DNA from: Rebecca billardiae RCC1528
Taxonomy: Eukaryota > Haptophyta
Reading direction: 5' to 3'
NCBI GenBank assembly: GCA_965240325.2
Contig: OZ251255.1
Coordinates: 248,001 to 312,000 of the forward strand
DNA length: 64,000 nt
Positions 54,790 to 63,683 of the stretch are shown piece after piece. Made by a program: the position numbers and the translations under genes. How positions within the stretch are numbered: position 1 is the first letter of the stretch; each line of letters begins with the position of its first letter. Below the pieces are notes generated by a model that did no database searches, had not been told where the DNA came from, and was given only the letters and a program-made list of their open reading frames with translations.

Positions 54790-55055
54790 CCCCCACCCAA
54801 TCGCAGCGGTGGTCGTACGAAACCTGGTCGACCCGAAGGGACTGGGTGTAGACGTGCGACCATCGTGTGATTGTAGATGATGCGATGTTGCCGTATGGGA
54901 TGCATGCGTCGGAGCGGTTGTCCGAGTAGACGATGTAGAAGTCGGGCGAGTCGGTGCCGGCAGCGTCTCCGTTCAGAAGAGACAACGTGAGGTCAATGTG
55001 CGTCCGACGAGCGGCGACCGATGTAGCACTGGGACTTCGTGTATGCGGCGAGGCC

Positions 55056-58000
55056 TTACATGCCCAGGATCTGAGCACGAAGTTTGAGGAAGGCGGCCGG
55101 GCCGAGCGGCTTGGTCATGATGTCGGCCGGGTTCTCGGTGCCGGGGATCAAGAAGAGCTTGAAGGTGCCGGCGCGGGCGTGCTGACGGTTCCAGTGGTAC
55201 TGGACGTCGATGTGCTTGGTGCGGTTGTGGTACTTCTCGTTGTCCGTGAGGTCCACCACCGCCTTGTTGTCCTCGAAGAGCTTGGTCGGCGCGAGCTGCG
55301 GGTAGCCGAGGTCGGTGAGCAGCTTGCGCATGAAGATGATCTCCTTGCCGGCGGAGGTGACGGCCATGTACTCAGCTTCGGTCGAGCTCAGAGCCGTCGT
55401 GCGCTGCTTCTCGCGGCGGCCGCTCACCGTCGAGCCGCAGAGGTGCATCACGTAGCCGGTGACAGACTTGCGCTCGTCGTGGAGGTCGTTGGCGTAGTCG
55501 GCGTCCACGTACGCGACGAGCATGACGTCCGAGCCCGAGCGGAAGAAGAGGCCGTGGTTCGGCGTGCCGGCGAGGTAGCGGATGACGCGCTTGGCAGCCT
55601 CGAGGTGCTTCTTGCCCGGCTTGGACATGAAGTGGGTGAGCGTGCCGACGGCGTAGGCGATGTCCGGGCGAAACTGCGTGATGTGGATGAGCGAGCCGAC
55701 CACGGAGCGGAAGAACGTCGTCGTCTCCGCGTCGAGCGCGTCTGACTCGGAGCACGGGCCGAGCTTGAGGCCCTCGGTCATCGGCGTGTCGGACGTGTTG
55801 CAGTTCATGAAGCCCGTCTTCTCGAGGAGCTCGAGGATGTTCTTGGTGACGGTCACCATGATGCCGTCCTTGGAGCGCGTGAGCGTGGCCGACAGGTAGC
55901 CGTCGATGTCGGCCGTGATGGTCATCTTGTACGAGGATGTGATCTTCGAGATGAAGTGGTCGCAGGCGGTCGGGTCGTCGCTGTCGTCGAGGATGAGCAT
56001 GTCGTCCACGTAGATGCACACGGCGATGATGCCCGACTGCGTGTTGAGGACATAGAGGCACGGGTCGGCCTGGCTCTGCGCGAACCCGTACTCCTTCATC
56101 CAGTCGTCGATCATGAGACGCCAGTTGCGGCCGGACTGCTTGAGACCGTAGAGGCTCTTGAGGAGGCGCAGCACGACGTCGCCCTTCGTCTTCGGCTTGT
56201 ACCCGAGCGGCAGCTCGAGGTAGATCTCGTAGTCGATCGGCGCGTTGAGGTACGCCGTCGTGAAGTCGCCGTGGAAGAGGCGGCGCTGCTTGGCCGCGGC
56301 GATGGCGATGATCATCTTGAGGGTCTCGTAGCGGACGACCGAGGAGAAGGTCTCGTCGTAGTCGATGCCCTCGATCTGCGTGAAGCCCTTGCCCACGACG
56401 CGGGCCTTGAACCGCTTGATGTTGCCCTTCTTGTCGCGCTTGATGTTGAACACGGGCGCCGCCTTCAGCGTGCGCATCCCCGGCTTGCGCGGCACCTCCA
56501 CCCACGTGTCGTTGGCCAGGATGGAGGCGTACTCGGCGTCGAGAGCGGCGGCGAACTGCGTCGCATGCGGGCCGTTGAGTGCTTGCACCGCCGTCGGCGT
56601 GTCCGAGAGTCCGATGGCGAGCAGGAGCGCGTAGATGCGCGGCAGCTTGGAGTAAGTCGGCGACGCGACCGAGTTGACGTGTGCGCGCGCGCGCGTGCGA
56701 GATGAGGGCGGGTCGTCGTCGTTGAGCGCGTTGTCGACATCGAGGGAGTCCTCGGCGCCGGCGGCGTCGTCGTCAGCGTCTCCGACGTAGGCGTGCGGTG
56801 CGTCCCCCACCCGCTCAGCGTGTCCGAATGCGCCAGCGCCATCGCGGCGCCGGACGGCGCCGTGGGAACTTCCCCCATTACCCACATCGGCAGCATGGAG
56901 GTCGAGCGGCGGCGACGTCGGCGGCAGCTGCGGCGCGGCGGCGAGCGGGTCGCGCACGATGTGAGCGGCGTCGGGGTGGTCGACGTAGAGCGTGTCCTCG
57001 TCGAAGCGCACGTGGTGCGAGATGATGAACATGTCCGGGACGATCTGGCCGTCGCCGGGCACGCGTACGATGATCGCCTTCGTGTAGCGCGTGCGGTTCT
57101 TGGGCGGGACGTTCACCATGTGGCCGTCGTCGCCGTGGCCGACGTAGACGCCCATGACGGCGCGCGGGTCGAGCTTCTTGAAGTGCGTGTTCGGCGGCAC
57201 GACGTAGGCGACGCAGCCGAAGACACGCAGCTGAGCGAGATCTGGCGGGAAGCCACGCAGCAGCTCGAACGGCGTCTTGTCGAACGTCACCGGCGTGGCG
57301 ATGCGGCGGATGATGTACGCGGCGTGGCGCAGCGCGTCCTTGGCGTAGGCGTCGATGCGCAGCTTGGAGTGGAACAGGATCGAGCGCGCCGCGTTGAAGA
57401 GCGTCTGGATGAAGCGCTCGGCGATCGGGTTGTGCTGCGGCGTGTCGGGCGGCGTGACCTGGTTGGGGGCGATGCCGTGCGCGCGGCAGATGCCCTCCCA
57501 GTCGGTCGAGTTGAGCTCGGGGGCGCCGTCGACGCGGAAGCGGCTGACGGTGCGGCCGTAGACCGACATGTCGTCGATGAAGCGTCGCATCGCCTCCGGT
57601 GCGTCCGAGCGGCGGTCGAGGAAGTAGATGAAGCCGGCCCGGGTGTAGTCGTCGACAAACACGATCACGTAGAACTTGGCAAAATCGTCCGGGTTCACGA
57701 TGAACTTGCCGTCGACGTAGCCGGCGACGTCGACATGGACGAGCACGAACGCCTTCTCCGAGCGGGGCGACGTGGACGTGAACGAGTTGCGCTTCATCTT
57801 GGCGAGCGCGCACGAGCAGTCCGACTTGAGGTTGCGCGCGCCGAGGTGCTTGGATGCGGCGAGCGTGCGGTTGACGGCAGCTGCGTGAGCGTGGCCGAGC
57901 CGGAGGTGAGCGACGCGCGAGAGCTCGTCGGTGTCCTTGAACTCGACGCAGCACTCGTCGCAGAACGTGTCGTCGTCCGGCGCGAGGTCGGCGGTCTGCG

Positions 58001-60812
58001 AGGCCTGGTCCATGGTCACGATGACGAGAGCGCCGTCGGACGTGGGCGGCTGCGCCGGCGGCGGCGGCAGCGAGGACTGGAGCGGGGCGGGCGGCACGTG
58101 GAGGCCGGACGCGGCGATGGTGGGCGACGGCGAGTCGTCGTCCGGGATGAAGACGGCGCATGCGAGATCGCGGCCGTGCAGAGGAACGAGCTTGTCGCCG
58201 TACAGCAGGTACCGGCCGCCCTGCGCGTGGATCGGGGTGGCGCCGGACATGAAGGTGGTCGGCGCCGCGAGCGAGATGAACGAGATGCCGAGGCGGGTCA
58301 GCCAAGTGTCGCTCATGTAGAAGCCCGGGACGTCTGGAGAGAGCGGGACGTCCATGAGCGGCAGCGTGATGAGGTCGCCGTCGATCGAGCGCATGCCGAG
58401 GGCGAACGAGGCCGAGGTGTTGATCTTGATCCGCGTGCCGTTCGCCGCGCGCGCCTCCGAGAACTGGCGGAAGGACTTGGCGGCAAACCGAGAGAACGCG
58501 GTCGAGGCGATGGTGGTGTCCGCGCCGGTGTCGATCATGATCGAGATGCTCGCCTGGGCGATGTCGCCTGTGAACGGCGTGCCGATGGCGAAGGAGATCG
58601 TCGAGTGCACGTTCTCAATCTCCTCCGGATCGGCGAGCAACGGCTGCTGGATGCAGGTCGGGTTGATCGGGTCAAACGAGCGGGAGACGCCGCAGATGAT
58701 GGGCGGGCCGGTGCGGGCGCAGCAGGTGACCGCGGTGAGGATCGAGATGATGGCGAGGACGGCGAGTGCGACGAGGAAGAGGAAGGCACCGTGCGAGGAC
58801 TTGAAGAGCGCGCGGAGCCGACCCTCGTGCTTGAACCGCGGCGGCGGCGGCTCGTACCGGACGATCAGGTCATCGATGTAGGCGCCGGCGTCACCGAAAG
58901 ACCGTGCGCGATGGATCTCGGCCTCGGCCGCGGCGGCTGCGGCGAGGAACTCGTACGGGCTGAGCGTGAGCGGCTCTCCGGCGAGCTGGCCGAGGTGGCC
59001 GAGCGGGTAGGTGTAGTTGCCCGCGGTGGAGACGTCGTCCAGGCTGGGGCAGTCGTCGGACGTGTCCGAGGCCGCGTCCGAAGCCGAGGTCGTGGACGAG
59101 GGAGTGCACGGGACAAGGTCCGGCAGCTCATCGTCCGTCTCCGAGGCCGAGTCGGAGGCGGAGTCGTCGCGGTCGTCCGGGGGGTTGGCGAGACGGAACG
59201 GCTTGAGGTGGAACGGCTCGTAGGAGGCGGGCTTGCGGATGGACTGGCGCAACGCCATGATGAGCACATTCTGGCCGCGCTCGAGCTCGGCCGCCGTCGC
59301 GAGCTGGATCGGGGAGCCGGCCTCAGACGCCGGCGGCGACGGCGAGTCGACCTGCGTCGGCGGCGACGGCGGGCCGAAGGGCGGCGGCGGCGAGCTGGCC
59401 TGCGTCGGCGGGTCGAACAGTGGCGGCGGCGGCGAGTAGAGCGCCGGCTGCTGGTCGTTGAGCGACAGCGCCGGCTGCTGCGAGTCGGCAAGCGGCGGCA
59501 GCGGCGGCGTGTTGGTGAGCGCCGGCTGCGAGTTGGAGTGCGCCCGCGACAGCTGCGGGTCGGCGGGCGGCGGCGAGTTGGCGGGCGCCGGCGGCGGCGG
59601 CGGCGCGCCGGCGGGCTGCCGCGACGACGGCGTGAGGACGAGCGTCGGCAGCGAGTTGAAGCGCGCCCGCGACAGCGGCGAGTCGGCGGGCGGCTGCGAG
59701 TTGGCGGGCGGCGGCGGCGGCGCGTCGGCGTCGGTCGCCGCCGGCTGCGAGTTGGGGCCTGACGCCGAGCCCGAGATGGAGATGGCGTTGAGCGTCGGCG
59801 TGCCGTCCTGGATGAGCCGCACGCGCGTCGTGGTCGCCGACGGCTTCGCCCGCTGCGGCGTCGGCTGCGGCTGCGACTGCGAGGGCGCGGAGGGCACGCG
59901 CTGGAGCTTGTTGGACTTGTGAGTCGGGCGGCGCGCGCCGCCGGAGCGAGCGTCGGCTGCGGGCGTCGCGCCCGAGGAGCGCGAGGTGGACGTCTGGGGG
60001 CGGTTCGGGCAGTCGCGGTTCCAGTGCATGCCGCCGCAGTACTTGCACGGGGTAGGAGGCATGGATGCGCCGGGCTGGCCCTTGGAGGTGAGCGCGTTGA
60101 CGGCCTGGCGGTTGGGGTTCGTGCCGTTGGCGGCGGCGGCGACGCGGTCGAGATCGTGCACGCGCTCGATGAGATCCTCCACCGAGATGGGCTGGTCGTT
60201 CATCGTCGCGATCACCGAGCTGACGAAGGACGGGTTGCGGCCGTAGAGGTTCACGAGGATCACGACGAGCGTGAAGATGTCGTCCTTGATCTCGACGCCG
60301 CGCAGCTCCGTGGCGTTGGACATCACACGAGCAGCAAAGGTGTGGAAGCTCTCGCTCGGCGACAGCTTGATCGAGAGCAGGGCGTACAGCTTGGCGACGA
60401 GCGAGGAGGGGCGGGAGCTGTTGCAGCGCACGTTGAGCGCGTTGACGAGATGAGACAGCTCGAGCCCGAGACCCGAGTGCTGCAACTGCGCGATGATCGG
60501 GTCGAGGATGCGAGGAGCGACCGCCTTGAGAAGCAACTGCACGATGAAAGCCTGCGTGCGCAGCTGCTTGGCCTGGATGGTGGCGGCGGCGGTGGACGGG
60601 GGGCAGACGATGGGCTTGTCCGCGCCGGTATCGTCCTTGCCCGGCTCGAGGGGCGAGGACGGGTTGGAGAACGCGAGCGCGACGTCCATGTCCGGCTTCG
60701 ACGTGACCATGACCACAAGAACGGAGATGGCCGTGCGGAGGTCCTGCGGCTTGAGGACGAGAGCTCGCGGCGGGAGCTGGTCACGCATGTCGCCACCCGG
60801 CGGCTCCGCCAT
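55056..60812 (-). CDS. gag-pol polyprotein of Copia element 2
   Basis: One frame of 1918 codons. Order: gag; CCHC knuckle CKYCGGMHWNRDC (about residues 253-265); long Pro/Ser-rich linker; a hydrophobic stretch FLFLVALAVLAIISILTAV (about 672-692); protease IMIDTGADTT (about 760); HHCC zinc domain HLRLGHAHAAA...CSC (about 965-1005); integrase core VHVDVAG, RVDGAPEL and HNPIAERF (about 1025-1130); reverse transcriptase from about 1440, with YVDDML near 1600; RNase H with DADYAND and LSSTEAEYMAV (about 1810). All catalytic residues are visible. Unlike element 1 there is no frameshift. The start ATG lies in a degenerate duplicate of the primer-binding site. The membrane-like segment before the protease is not a normal copia feature. 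Confidence 0.96.
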   Translation of the reverse strand: MAEPPGGDMRDQLPPRALVLKPQDLRTAISVLVVMVTSKPDMDVALAFSNPSSPLEPGKDDTGADKPIVCPPSTAAATIQAKQLRTQAFIVQLLLKAVAPRILDPIIAQLQHSGLGLELSHLVNALNVRCNSSRPSSLVAKLYALLSIKLSPSESFHTFAARVMSNATELRGVEIKDDIFTLVVILVNLYGRNPSFVSSVIATMNDQPISVEDLIERVHDLDRVAAAANGTNPNRQAVNALTSKGQPGASMPPTPCKYCGGMHWNRDCPNRPQTSTSRSSGATPAADARSGGARRPTHKSNKLQRVPSAPSQSQPQPTPQRAKPSATTTRVRLIQDGTPTLNAISISGSASGPNSQPAATDADAPPPPPANSQPPADSPLSRARFNSLPTLVLTPSSRQPAGAPPPPPAPANSPPPADPQLSRAHSNSQPALTNTPPLPPLADSQQPALSLNDQQPALYSPPPPLFDPPTQASSPPPPFGPPSPPTQVDSPSPPASEAGSPIQLATAAELERGQNVLIMALRQSIRKPASYEPFHLKPFRLANPPDDRDDSASDSASETDDELPDLVPCTPSSTTSASDAASDTSDDCPSLDDVSTAGNYTYPLGHLGQLAGEPLTLSPYEFLAAAAAAEAEIHRARSFGDAGAYIDDLIVRYEPPPPRFKHEGRLRALFKSSHGAFLFLVALAVLAIISILTAVTCCARTGPPIICGVSRSFDPINPTCIQQPLLADPEEIENVHSTISFAIGTPFTGDIAQASISIMIDTGADTTIASTAFSRFAAKSFRQFSEARAANGTRIKINTSASFALGMRSIDGDLITLPLMDVPLSPDVPGFYMSDTWLTRLGISFISLAAPTTFMSGATPIHAQGGRYLLYGDKLVPLHGRDLACAVFIPDDDSPSPTIAASGLHVPPAPLQSSLPPPPAQPPTSDGALVIVTMDQASQTADLAPDDDTFCDECCVEFKDTDELSRVAHLRLGHAHAAAVNRTLAASKHLGARNLKSDCSCALAKMKRNSFTSTSPRSEKAFVLVHVDVAGYVDGKFIVNPDDFAKFYVIVFVDDYTRAGFIYFLDRRSDAPEAMRRFIDDMSVYGRTVSRFRVDGAPELNSTDWEGICRAHGIAPNQVTPPDTPQHNPIAERFIQTLFNAARSILFHSKLRIDAYAKDALRHAAYIIRRIATPVTFDKTPFELLRGFPPDLAQLRVFGCVAYVVPPNTHFKKLDPRAVMGVYVGHGDDGHMVNVPPKNRTRYTKAIIVRVPGDGQIVPDMFIISHHVRFDEDTLYVDHPDAAHIVRDPLAAAPQLPPTSPPLDLHAADVGNGGSSHGAVRRRDGAGAFGHAERVGDAPHAYVGDADDDAAGAEDSLDVDNALNDDDPPSSRTRARAHVNSVASPTYSKLPRIYALLLAIGLSDTPTAVQALNGPHATQFAAALDAEYASILANDTWVEVPRKPGMRTLKAAPVFNIKRDKKGNIKRFKARVVGKGFTQIEGIDYDETFSSVVRYETLKMIIAIAAAKQRRLFHGDFTTAYLNAPIDYEIYLELPLGYKPKTKGDVVLRLLKSLYGLKQSGRNWRLMIDDWMKEYGFAQSQADPCLYVLNTQSGIIAVCIYVDDMLILDDSDDPTACDHFISKITSSYKMTITADIDGYLSATLTRSKDGIMVTVTKNILELLEKTGFMNCNTSDTPMTEGLKLGPCSESDALDAETTTFFRSVVGSLIHITQFRPDIAYAVGTLTHFMSKPGKKHLEAAKRVIRYLAGTPNHGLFFRSGSDVMLVAYVDADYANDLHDERKSVTGYVMHLCGSTVSGRREKQRTTALSSTEAEYMAVTSAGKEIIFMRKLLTDLGYPQLAPTKLFEDNKAVVDLTDNEKYHNRTKHIDVQYHWNRQHARAGTFKLFLIPGTENPADIMTKPLGPAAFLKLRAQILGM

Positions 60813-60947
60813 GTCAAAGGGTGAAGAGAGCGACGGGGCCGTGAGGCCCGAGGCGTGACGCTGAGGCGTTCGACACCCCGCGGCTCCACCATGTCAAAGG
60901 GTGAAGAGAGCGACGGGGCCGTGAGGCCCGAGGCGTGACGCTGAGGC
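60788..60947 (-). repeat. 80-bp tandem duplication of LTR end plus primer-binding site
   Basis: Block 60868-60947 (24 bp PBS plus the last 56 bp of the LTR) is repeated at 60788-60867. The 56-bp LTR part is identical. The PBS part differs at a few bases, and its second copy encodes the first residues of gag (MAEPPGGD). Confidence 0.9.
60868..60891 (-). other. tRNA primer-binding site of Copia element 2
   Basis: The plus strand here reads like the 3' end of a tRNA: TTCGACA (T-loop), CCCCG, CGGCTCC, A, and a final CCA completed by the last LTR base. The minus-strand element therefore has a complementary PBS beginning TGGTGGAGCCG. The tRNA would have the acceptor 5' strand GGAGCCG; I cannot name the amino acid. 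Confidence 0.85.
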
Positions 60948-61217
60948 TCGTCGATGCGAAGGACGAGGAGCTAGGAGTTCGACTCGAGGTGCGGTGAAGC
61001 GACACGAAAACTGAACTGCCCTGGCGAGGAAGGAATCCCGAGCCGTCTAAGACTGTGCTGGAGGCACTGATAGCCATCAACGGGTAAGTCGGGAAAGTGG
61101 CCATGATGGGCGCGTGTATGATCCCGACTCGATAATGAATGTCGGTGTAGTGTGACGGTTGGTGATCCGGGTGTGTACGCACGGGAGAGCGAGTCCGGGT
61201 AACGTTGGATCTTGACA
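60892..61217 (-). repeat. 5' LTR of Copia element 2
   Basis: 326 bp and the promoter-bearing LTR for the minus-strand element. The right boundary is fixed by the CAATG target duplication at 61218-61222. Confidence 0.97.
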
Positions 61218-61366
61218 CAATGAATTCAATGAATCCGAATTCAACGTTTTTCCGACTCTCCCAAATGGCGCCTAAATGCAGTGGATCGCGCTCCAGCAGC
61301 TCAAGGCCGCGCTCAAGCAATCCGATCGCGGTGCAGGCTATGCTCTGCCACCAACGCCGACTTCGT

Positions 61367-61642
61367 GTCGACGATCGGGCACTGCCGCCGACGAATCAGT
61401 AGGTGGGTCCCTCCCAACTGGGGCGATATTCTGGCGCACTCAGAATGGCGTCCTAGATTTCGTCTCTCACCCAGAATCGACGCTATAAATGCGTCCCATC
61501 GGGGCGGAGCAAAAGTTTCGACCTCAAAACCTACTCCGCGTGCCATCGCGCGGCCGAGCGCGCGCGCGCCGCGCCACTAGTCACTAATCAGGAGACCCGC
61601 GTCGTCCTACCTGTGTCGTTAAATCATAGAATGAGTCTAGAG
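61367..61642 (+). pseudogene. Dispersed coding-repeat fragment, interrupted copy
   Basis: It encodes VDDRALPPTNQ, then after a 192-bp insertion ETRVVLPVSLNHRMSLEAL, matching the uninterrupted peptide at 16643-16728 (minus strand). The join falls exactly at AATCAG, which is present on both sides of the insertion. The parent protein is not recognised. Confidence 0.6.
61400..61591. mobile_element. Small insertion (192 bp) flanked by AATCAG repeats
   Basis: Absent from the homologous copy at 16.7 kb, where the sequence is continuous (CTGATT at 16696-16701 on the plus strand). AATCAG occurs at 61394-61399 and again at 61586-61591, as a target duplication would. No terminal inverted repeat is visible, so a deletion between direct repeats in the other copy is the alternative. 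Confidence 0.5.
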
Positions 61643-62510
61643 GCGCTGAATGTGACCCTACAGCGTGTCAGACTTCCTCCGAGTCGGCGGCGGCGCTGGC
61701 TCAGACACCCTGCTCGAGGTCCTGCACCCGTGCAGCAGGGTCTCCGTGCAGGACCTCGCTCGGCGCACGCGTGCGCGCAGCCGAGTGAGCCGTGACGCTG
61801 CCGTGGCCTTGTCGGCGGCCTTTGCCAAGAGCCGAGAATTCTCGCGGTCCGTTGGCGAGGCGGAGGTCCCTAAAGAGCGCCGATGGCCGAGTGCGGCGCT
61901 TGATGTACTTGGCGGCATCATCCACAGCAGTCCTCAGCCACTAGCCAGTCCGCAGCTCACTGGACGCCGATGCACCGGTGACGCCCGCTAGGTCGCGCCG
62001 TCGCGGTGCTGTGGAACTTAGCCGATCCGACGAACTCCAGCACACAGTCCGATTCTGAGTTCTGACGAGTCTGCGTGAATCTGCTGCTTGCTTATTGATG
62101 ATGCCGTGTATGGGGGCGGAATGGGTGCATGTTGTGCGCACTGCTACAGTCCATGAGTCATGACTCGCCGTCGGTGGCCCCGCGGTCACAGCCCCGCACG
62201 CCGCGCTCGGCGCGCACGCGGCAGCGCTGCACACACAGTATTACTAGTCACTGCTACTACTGGTCAGGAAATCATTGAATCCTGCCGCGATTCAGTGTCA
62301 ATGAATTCAATGATTCATTGAATTTTATTTTTCATTGATTCAATGTTCGGCATCCCTGCTGCGGCGGGCAAGACTTGCTGTGGCTAAAATCCCCTTTTTA
62401 CCCCGGGCGAGAAAATCCAATCTACTCTACTTAATCGTGTCGTAAAGTGGATCCGCGCGGCAGGTGCGTGAGCAATAAGAAAATGCCCACAATTCGGACT
62501 TTCCCTATGA

Positions 62511-62600
62511 AAAGTCAGCGGATCGACGCTTTTTACTCCGAAAGTCAGCGGATCGAGGGGTTTTACTCCGAAAGTCAGCGGATCGCCGGCTTTTACCCCG
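62511..62600. repeat. Three tandem copies of a 30-bp unit
   Basis: Units 62511-62540, 62541-62570 and 62571-62600 each start AAAGTCAGCGGATCG and end TTTTAC(T/C)CCG. Because 30 is divisible by three, they keep an open frame (SQRI.GFY repeated), but no gene is recognised. Confidence 0.9.
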
Positions 62601-63335
62601 CGTACCCGTGGTTGGGACAGTCTTCGCACATATTTGCTGCGACAGTAGATAGTGCCAATCCACGTGTGAGGTATGCGTTTGTCCTTTCCTGCTTGAGTTG
62701 CCGCTATTTGGGCCCCGCGCGGCCATGAGTATTGATCAATATAAACAGCGGGGGCCTGGCGGCCTTGTCCCGGTGGGGCTGGTCGAACACAGCGCGTCTA
62801 GGACGCGACGGAGAAGCTTCCCATGGCCGGCAGACCCGACGACGATGGGACGAGTTGGCCAGTAGTTCAGCGCTGTAGAACGGTATCATCCGGTGGCGCG
62901 CCACCGTCGCGCGTGCGATTAAGCGCGGCACTTCTGCACGGTTCTGCAAGGCCCACCGAGGCGCACGGCGAGGCGCGCGTCGATGCAGTCGTCGCTGCGC
63001 ACGGCCGCTCGGGCACGACGGCACGGCAACGGCACGCACCGCGGATGGCCCACCGGTCTGCAGGCGCGGGGCGACTGCAGGCGCGGGGCGAGCGGCGCAG
63101 GCCGGCACGGGCCGCAGGGCACAACCGACTCGGCCAGCGTAGACTCCTGCAGCCGTCGCTGAGCACGGCCCGTCGGGCACGACGTGGTACAACGGCTCGC
63201 GACGGTGTGCATGTTGTGTTGTGCAGCTCGCGCCGGCGGGCACGCACCTCCGCGATGGCGCCGCGAGCCGCGGGCGGCGCGGGTGACGGACGAGCCAGGG
63301 CGAGTAGTAGTCGGGCAAGTCGGCGAGCGGGTGGC

Positions 63336-63683
63336 TTATGGTAGGCTTGTGGTACGAGCTTCTCCATGAGCCCGTTCGTGCACGTCATCTGATGCGGTTG
63401 CGGCTGCTTGATCGCCGCCACGTGCCGCTGGATCTCCGCCAGATTGGCGCAGTTCCTCGCGACGCCGACGATGGCATCTGGCGCTGGGTTCGGCGGAGGC
63501 CCGCGGACAGCTGATCCTCGTCGCGCGCATGTGTGCGAGCGCGAGTGCTGGCAGCGTCGTCGAGCCACGCCGGCTGAGCGCTATCTGCGTGTCGCGCGCG
63601 GCCTTATTCGCCTCCTGCAGCAGCGCGCGCTCGTCCGTCATACTCAATCGTGTGTGCCGAGCGCACGCGGCGCGGCGGCGCAC
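63336..63683 (-). pseudogene. Possible broken coding fragment
   Basis: On the minus strand, MTDERALLQEANKAARDTQI in one frame is followed, after an apparent frame change near 63.53 kb, by NPAPDAIVGVARNCANLAEI and QRHVAAIKQPQPHQMTCTNG in another. Both have balanced composition unlike the Arg-rich shadows nearby. The family is not recognised. It could be two exons of a gene, a frameshifted transposon fragment, or chance. Confidence 0.2.

Larger units (their letters stand above)
54464..61217 (-). mobile_element. Ty1/copia LTR retrotransposon, complete (element 2)
   Basis: A 6754-bp element read on the minus strand. The 326-bp LTRs (54464-54789 and 60892-61217) look identical and have TG...CA ends. 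The target duplication is CAATG (54459-54463 and 61218-61222). A tRNA-derived primer-binding site follows the 5' (right) LTR, and a polypurine tract (minus-strand GGGTGGGGG, 54790-54798) precedes the 3' LTR. The single gag-pol ORF is uninterrupted. All parts needed for activity appear present, so it is probably a recent insertion. It lies within ATTCAATG-type AT-rich repeats. Confidence 0.97.

Noticed and set aside
60868-60891. A tRNA gene 3' half on the plus strand
   Set aside because: Only the T-loop and acceptor part are present and it abuts the LTR, so it is the retrotransposon primer-binding site.
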